The notes under the pieces: model-generated
Told to the model about the DNA's origin: nothing
Databases searched by the model: none
The model's input: the letters and a program-made list of their open reading frames with translations, nothing else
Shown: one piece after another, positions 58,635-64,000 of the stretch
Layout of the letters: the number at the start of each line of letters is the position of its first letter
How positions within the stretch are numbered: position 1 is the stretch's first letter
Program-made: the position numbers and the translations under genes
DNA from: Argopecten irradians
Taxonomy: Eukaryota; Mollusca; Bivalvia; Pectinida; Pectinidae
Direction: 5' to 3'
NCBI RefSeq assembly: GCF_041381155.1
Contig: NC_091144.1
Location: forward strand, 31,552,980-31,616,979
DNA length: 64,000 nt

Positions 58635-60209
58635 ATGGAGGCTTGGTTACTGATGAACGTGTTTCATGTTGTCTTTGTTTCAGCCACACTGTGTGTTATT
58701 AATATATCAACGTATATATCTTGGAAACGCCCGTGCAAAAATGGGACGCTGGTGGCCCTCATACTATTTTCTGGTACATCTTTGATCCTCTATTCGGTTT
58801 GTGTTTTGTTTCTCAAAACAAGCGTCGCCACCAAAGATTGTATTGACTTCTACCCAGCAGTGCTGATCACCGTGAATGGCGCCCTTACAGCTGTACTTTG
58901 TTGTTTACTGAGGAATAACTTAAAACCAAGGCCCTCCAGCTGGATAATGAAAGCAGTGTTCTGTTACGCCGTTACCGCAGTGATATCCCTGATCTATCTG
59001 AACTCGGACACCGAGGGGATTGGACAGGAAATCCAACTGGAAAGTGTCCTAATTCTCACGTCATTCTGCTATTACGAGGCCAATAAAATCCTGGTGTGTC
59101 TCCTACTGGAAACTTTTAGCTTATATGTTCCTGTTTGTGGAGTATTTTATTACATCTTCTGGAAACAACAGAAAAGTGACCCCGGTAAGTTTAGGAATAA
59201 TGTCTTATTTTGTTGATATGCTAACCCGGTAAAAATGTATCAAAACTCAAGATACAACTGTATGTTCTGGCATCCTTTTCAAATTAAAAACGTTTGATAA
59301 TTAGATAATTTTAATCAATTTATATTCAATTTATATGTTAAAAACTAAATCTGCATAATTATACTGCATTGGGCTAATCCATTTGATGTAGATAATGTCA
59401 ATAAAGTAGGTTACCCTGTTTATGCCAATTCTGAATTTCTGTTATTAACATAGTTTGATAAGATGTACATTGTCGTGCAAACCTTGTATGATCTAATGTT
59501 AAAGATGCTCCACCGCTGACAAATGGTATTTTTTCACTATCAAAAACAGGAGCAAACGATTTAGTATTTTTCTTCAGTTACAAAAGTTACTTACTTTACA
59601 CCATTACCACCATTGAAAAGTTTAAGCTTCTAATTTTACTTCAAGTTAAAAATATGAAAAATAATTAATTGCATCCCGAAAAAATTCCGTGTCACTATAT
59701 CCTATACGGAATAAAGTACTGATTGCGCATGCACCAAAGGCAAAATAAATTATTTCATATTATTGTTTGTGTTAATTAGACATATATATACACGAGTAAA
59801 CACCAATTATTGTTCAAATGATGAATATCATTTATGCTATGTTGGCGGTGAAGGATCTTTAAAAGTTATTTTTAATTTCATTTTTTTTCCAGAAATTAAA
59901 GTTACAGACGTCAAAATCATCTCTTCATGTGCTATCTCCCATGAGAACGCAACTTATTGCGAGATGTGCGCCAAGATCAACAAGGAAGTTGTGCTGATGC
60001 TACACGTATACGGTGTTGTATTTTTGTTGCTCAGGCCTGCACTTTTTTTATATTCCTATGGTTTTGGTAGTCGGACTACGGACGGCTTGCCAATAATCCT
60101 ACATATGGGTGGATGTATGTTTTTATCGGCCATAAATTTGTACATTTGTCTTAAGAATACTAGCGTCAACGGCAATAATGACAACAAAGGACCGAATTTG
60201 TATATTTGA
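58635..60209 (+). CDS. uncharacterised seven-helix membrane protein, 2 coding exons
   Basis: Exons 58,635-59,184 and 59,893-60,209 (867 bases, 288 residues plus TGA) join at GT/AG in phase 1. The first exon starts at an acceptor at 58,430 (TTTTTTCATTTCAG) and carries about 200 bases of 5' UTR, so a non-coding exon lies upstream. Hydrophobic segments lie at about residues 4-30, 36-60, 70-93, 103-122, 150-175, 215-240 and 248-268: seven helices with an extracellular N terminus of only a few residues. The loop between helices 5 and 6 is Cys-rich (ISSCAISHENATYCEMCAKI) and has an N-A-T glycosylation site. Hydrophilic tail: NTSVNGNNDNKGPNLYI. Seven helices suggest a GPCR-like fold, but I see no DRY, NPxxY or other family motif, so no receptor class is claimed. 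Tandem polyadenylation signals lie at 60,578 and 60,596. Confidence 0.7.
59499..59862 (+). mobile_element. TTAA-flanked MITE (family A), best-preserved copy, in an intron
   Basis: TTAA at 59,499-59,502 is followed by AGATGCTCCACCGCTGAC; the right end is GGCGGTGAAGGATCT followed by TTAA (59,859-59,862). The 364 bases have imperfect inverted ends and no coding capacity. It lies wholly in the intron of the seven-helix protein gene. Confidence 0.9.
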
Positions 60210-60577
60210 GCAACCTCTTTGATGCCAAGAATCGACTCTGGAGGTCTAAACATTGCCAATTGTACATACTATTTAACTTGTTTTATCAGGAAAATAATCC
60301 TAATAGGGGGATATATTCCATGTGGCTCATTGCATTAAATGTAGCGTTACATATACGTGTTGTGTGTACTATAACATCTGTGATTGGGAAGGATGCTTGC
60401 AAAAAGACGTGGGGACCATATTGTTATGTTTTAAACACATCTTGTTGCAATTAAAAATTAAACACGTGTTTTAATCTTTCATATATTAAAGTAGATCTAA
60501 ACCTTATATGTGTTCATGCTATTGTTTCTGTTCTGTTGTTTATATTGCCGTTGAATTACTGTAAAATGTTAAATAGC

Positions 60578-60601
60578 AATAAAGAATTGGATTGAAATAA
60601 A
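60578..60601 (+). promoter_or_regulatory. tandem polyadenylation signals
   Basis: AATAAA at 60,578-60,583 and again at 60,596-60,601, about 370 bases after the stop codon of the seven-helix protein gene, in AT-rich sequence. Confidence 0.5.
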
Positions 60602-60609
60602 ATATATCG

Positions 60610-63600
60610 AAAATTATTTTTTTTTTCGGTATGTATTTTACCTGAGCATAAAGGGATGGTAGACTCTATAAATACTTGGATTTGTAAAAAGACAAAAAAC
60701 ACGTGGTCTGACATGAACAGCCAATAACACGACAGGATAATTAGGACTAGAACGTAAAAGTTTCTTTTTTTTAAATTTATGTTCTAATTTTGTTGTTTTA
60801 ACGGTTTATACCGTAGCTGAAATGGCTTTTATTTTTAATGTGAATCGGCTTCGATAATTTTGTAGAGTCGCAAAAGTTATGAGTATCATGAACATAAAAT
60901 TTTATGTTAATTTCCATAACGCGGGTCATGATCATCTTATAATTATTCATATTTCTGGGCGTTGTCCAAATTACCGTGCAATAGTTGACTTTCACTGTGC
61001 AACGCACAAAAACAGCGAAAATAGCCTATATATAGCTGTAATAGTGTAGCTCAAAAGACTTTTTGACAGAAAATGGTGTCGTCTTTAGAGCTACAATTGG
61101 TGCCTATTACTGCTAATGGAGCAAAGTAATGATTATGCAAACCATTATAAAACGTCTGTTTGCATTTTTATCGTTCATGTACTTGTTTGATATCGCTTAC
61201 CTTCTAGGCAATAAAACTAAACCACATAAAATATCAAATTCTCACCGAGGCATTATTTTTTTTACATAATACATATGAAGGTCTTTCTGAAGGGAATTTA
61301 TACGGCAAGTCCACAAATTGTGAATTTGACGTCTTGTGAGCGGTACGGCAGATATTAAGAATGGTAGTTATGTTTGTTTTGGACAAAAATAATATGTAAA
61401 CGCATGTATACGCATAAAATAATTGGAAACCTACAAAAAAGTAAAGAAAACTATGCCCGAGTGATTTTCGGAGGCAGTGCTCCACTACGACACATAGGGA
61501 CCAATTCGTACATGGCCGTATATTCGTTCTAGCCTACATAGTGTTCACATAGATTTCCACAAAGGAAATTCTCATGTGACACATGAAATTCACATGTGAC
61601 ACTTGAAATTCACATGAATTTCATGTGAATTTTTAAGGTGAAATTCATAATTGAAATTCACATGAAGAAATATTGCCTGTTAATTATCTGTATAATCATC
61701 ATGCCAAATATCTTGAAAGTTTTAAAATTTACTCAAGTTATTGTTTTCATATGGAAAAGTTGATGGATATTACACAAAAGATATATTGCATCATCACTAG
61801 GAGTCTTAATTAATTTACATTAAAGACAACAAATGTAATTTGTATTTTTGTATTTATTTTTACTTGCTGTTACAACACAACACGATAAATCTTCTCTTTC
61901 ATTCACACAGCATCCACATGCTATTACTTAACATACGCACTATCATCGCACCACCATCGCCATGTCTCTACCTCTAATCTCATTGTAAAACACTTGCTTC
62001 ATATAGAAAAATAAAGCTGTATTAATGAACTGATGCTTTCATTAAAGTTTTCCTGTCCCATTACATTGGTCAGTAAAGTTGAAACAAAATAAATTTCCAT
62101 CTATCCTTCTGCTTATTTCTAAATAATTATTTTTTCTTTGTTTTCAAACTTAATTTTTCTTACCTCTATGGTAAAAATCTGAGAATGGCGTGAAAAACTA
62201 TTTTTTTCATTATTTATAGAAAGCCATAAAGTATTATAAGCATTATAAAATACATGATCAGGACTGTTACCTCAATTATCAATAGAAGGATGGGTACATT
62301 ACAACATAAAAATCAACATAACAAACAAAATTAAATCTTCTCAATATGTGCTGGATCTTATTATATATGAGGATTTAATATCTTTTGATAAATAAACAGT
62401 GCTACAAACTGTATATGGTGATCAAATGTTTATCAAAAACAACCATGAATGCAGACACAACTAAACCAATATTCAAGGTAATGATTATCGAAATATTGAA
62501 TGTATCGAATATGAATGAAGTGAAGAACCAAAACTAAGTCTTTCCTAATTGACTCTGGTGTAGAAATCTAGAAACCAAGAGTAAAATGGGACTAATTAAC
62601 ATACCATGTGATACCATGTGATACCAAATAATGTTTGTACAGGACTATTATTTCTATCGTCGATGGAATAACAGTAAAAGATGCCCTAGCTTGCCCTAGC
62701 TCATATATATATCATTTCAGCTGATAGATTACAGTCAAGTTCCATCACCACTAGAGGTACTAGTCCCGCCCAAACGCTATTGGGTACCATGTTGTACATG
62801 GATTAGTCTCATTCTTCATCTCTTTTTCCATAGCTTAAATCCTCTCAACAAATGAGAACACCCATCAATTCATTTCTAATACCAACTAGAATACAGGAAG
62901 AGGCATAACTCTACCAATAAAAACGATCTCAAAATTTTATAAAACAAAAATGTATTCCTTCCGTACTTATCCGATATACATATTGTAATTGACACAATAA
63001 TTCAAACAGCAGACAGTGAGATAGGTTATTTCAGAGTAAAGCGGTTTAAGCCCGCCTCTCACATTTCATAACAGAAGTACATGTATACATTTTACATGTA
63101 ATAGCACATATACACGTATTTGTATTGATGAAATAAGACTTGAACCAACTCACCAGTTTAAAGAAATGTAAACATTTTAAAGCTAAAGAAACAGATGACG
63201 CATAAAAATAATTTAATTGTTAGCTTAATGGACTCAATTACAACAAAATAATTTTCTACGTACATGTAGCACCGTTCACAAAACTTGCATACTGAGTTAT
63301 CCTAGCCAATCTATCAAAAATTCACATAATCCTAACCACTTCATCAATTCCTCGTACATAACAGTACACACTAATATCTACGCTGATGGCAACTGTTAGG
63401 AAATTACCTTCCAAGTGTTAGAACATGAAAATATCGGCATATACCGGTAACACACAGACGTTCACCACACCCAACATGCCATATACAAGGGAGATCACCC
63501 TTAAATGACCCTAGATGTCAATTATAATAGACATTGATTCAACAAATACTCTCTTCAGCTGAAAGAAAATTTATGTTATAATAGTTTTCAGAAACAAACA

Positions 63601-64000
63601 ACAATCTTACTATATCCACTTTATAGATGATAGGATGATCAATATGTGTTACTGAAAACATCATTTATCTGGAGACAGATTTTCTAATAGATGAAATATA
63701 CATGGAGCTCCCAATGGTAGTAATACTATCATCAGTATAGAAGTTAATACTGGGTAATAATATGTTTGTACACAGATTTATGGCATACAGGTTACTTTAT
63801 AAGAATTGTAAATATCAATATTCCCTTTATTAGGGCTGGGTATTGGAACAGCCGAACCGATACATATTGGCAATGCACTGAAATGATACACGATATGTAT
63901 TGTCGATACAATGAAAACATTTTTCAACTTAAATTGTTACTGATATTGTGAAATATTCTGAACAAAATAGTTGTTTGCGAGTCCTGCCAAATGCTGGCCA
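60610..64000. other. AT-rich non-coding DNA with CACATG palindromes
   Basis: No gene is supported in the last 3.4 kb. The cluster at 61,557-61,670 has repeated, mutually inverted TTCACATG and CATGTGAA motifs. Remaining frames are short and lack domains. Confidence 0.45.

Overview
The window looks like nuclear DNA of a marine invertebrate, most likely a bivalve mollusc. It is AT-rich, genes are split by spliceosomal introns, there are no bacterial-style operons, and interspersed repeats dominate. The bivalve call rests on repeat types I recognise from mollusc genomes (long SINEs ending in TAATAGGACGTTAAT plus CAAA repeats, tandem-array elements opening with GTCCGTCGTCGTGCG), so it is inference.

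Only two intact-looking host genes can be modelled. (1) On the minus strand at 20,753-24,554, a five-exon, 460-residue SLC16 / monocarboxylate-transporter-like protein; all four introns are phase 1. (2) On the plus strand at 58,635-60,209, a two-exon, 288-residue protein with about seven membrane helices that I cannot assign to a family. The first 6 kb holds remains of three further genes: a Lys/Arg-rich exon with an in-frame TAG (22-743, minus), a multi-exon pseudogene whose splice phases still agree (2,624-5,565, plus), and two exons with a MADS/SRF-like segment and a proline-rich repeat (3,967-4,449, minus).

The rest is mostly mobile DNA. 6.5-7.2 kb: fragment of a Helitron-like element. 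7.3-10.7 kb: dead Ty3/Gypsy element (minus) split by a SINE. 10.9-20.7 kb: TTAA-flanked non-autonomous elements and SINE pieces. 24.6-30.3 kb: a three-level nest, SINE inside a PHD/endonuclease/RT LINE inside a tandem-array element. 30.6-46.6 kb: more tandem-array elements (146-bp units at 35.3-36.4 kb, others at 31.4, 37.1, 43.0 and 45.5 kb), a SINE graveyard at 39.5-41.1 kb, a fold-back element and a LINE 3' fragment. 46.7-47.9 kb: pogo/Tc1-type inverted-repeat element. 49.0-49.9 kb: another inverted-repeat element. 50.1-58.1 kb: an L1/Tx1-like LINE interrupted by a full-length SINE (11-bp target duplication) and by a 3.6-kb Helitron-like element that itself carries a SINE and a fold-back element. 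60.6-64 kb: no gene seen.

The genes do not form a pathway. The main interest is the repeat biology: nested insertions that give a relative chronology, two structurally different SINEs sharing one 3' tail, tandem-array elements that keep the same ends but carry unrelated arrays, and several families flanked by TTAA.
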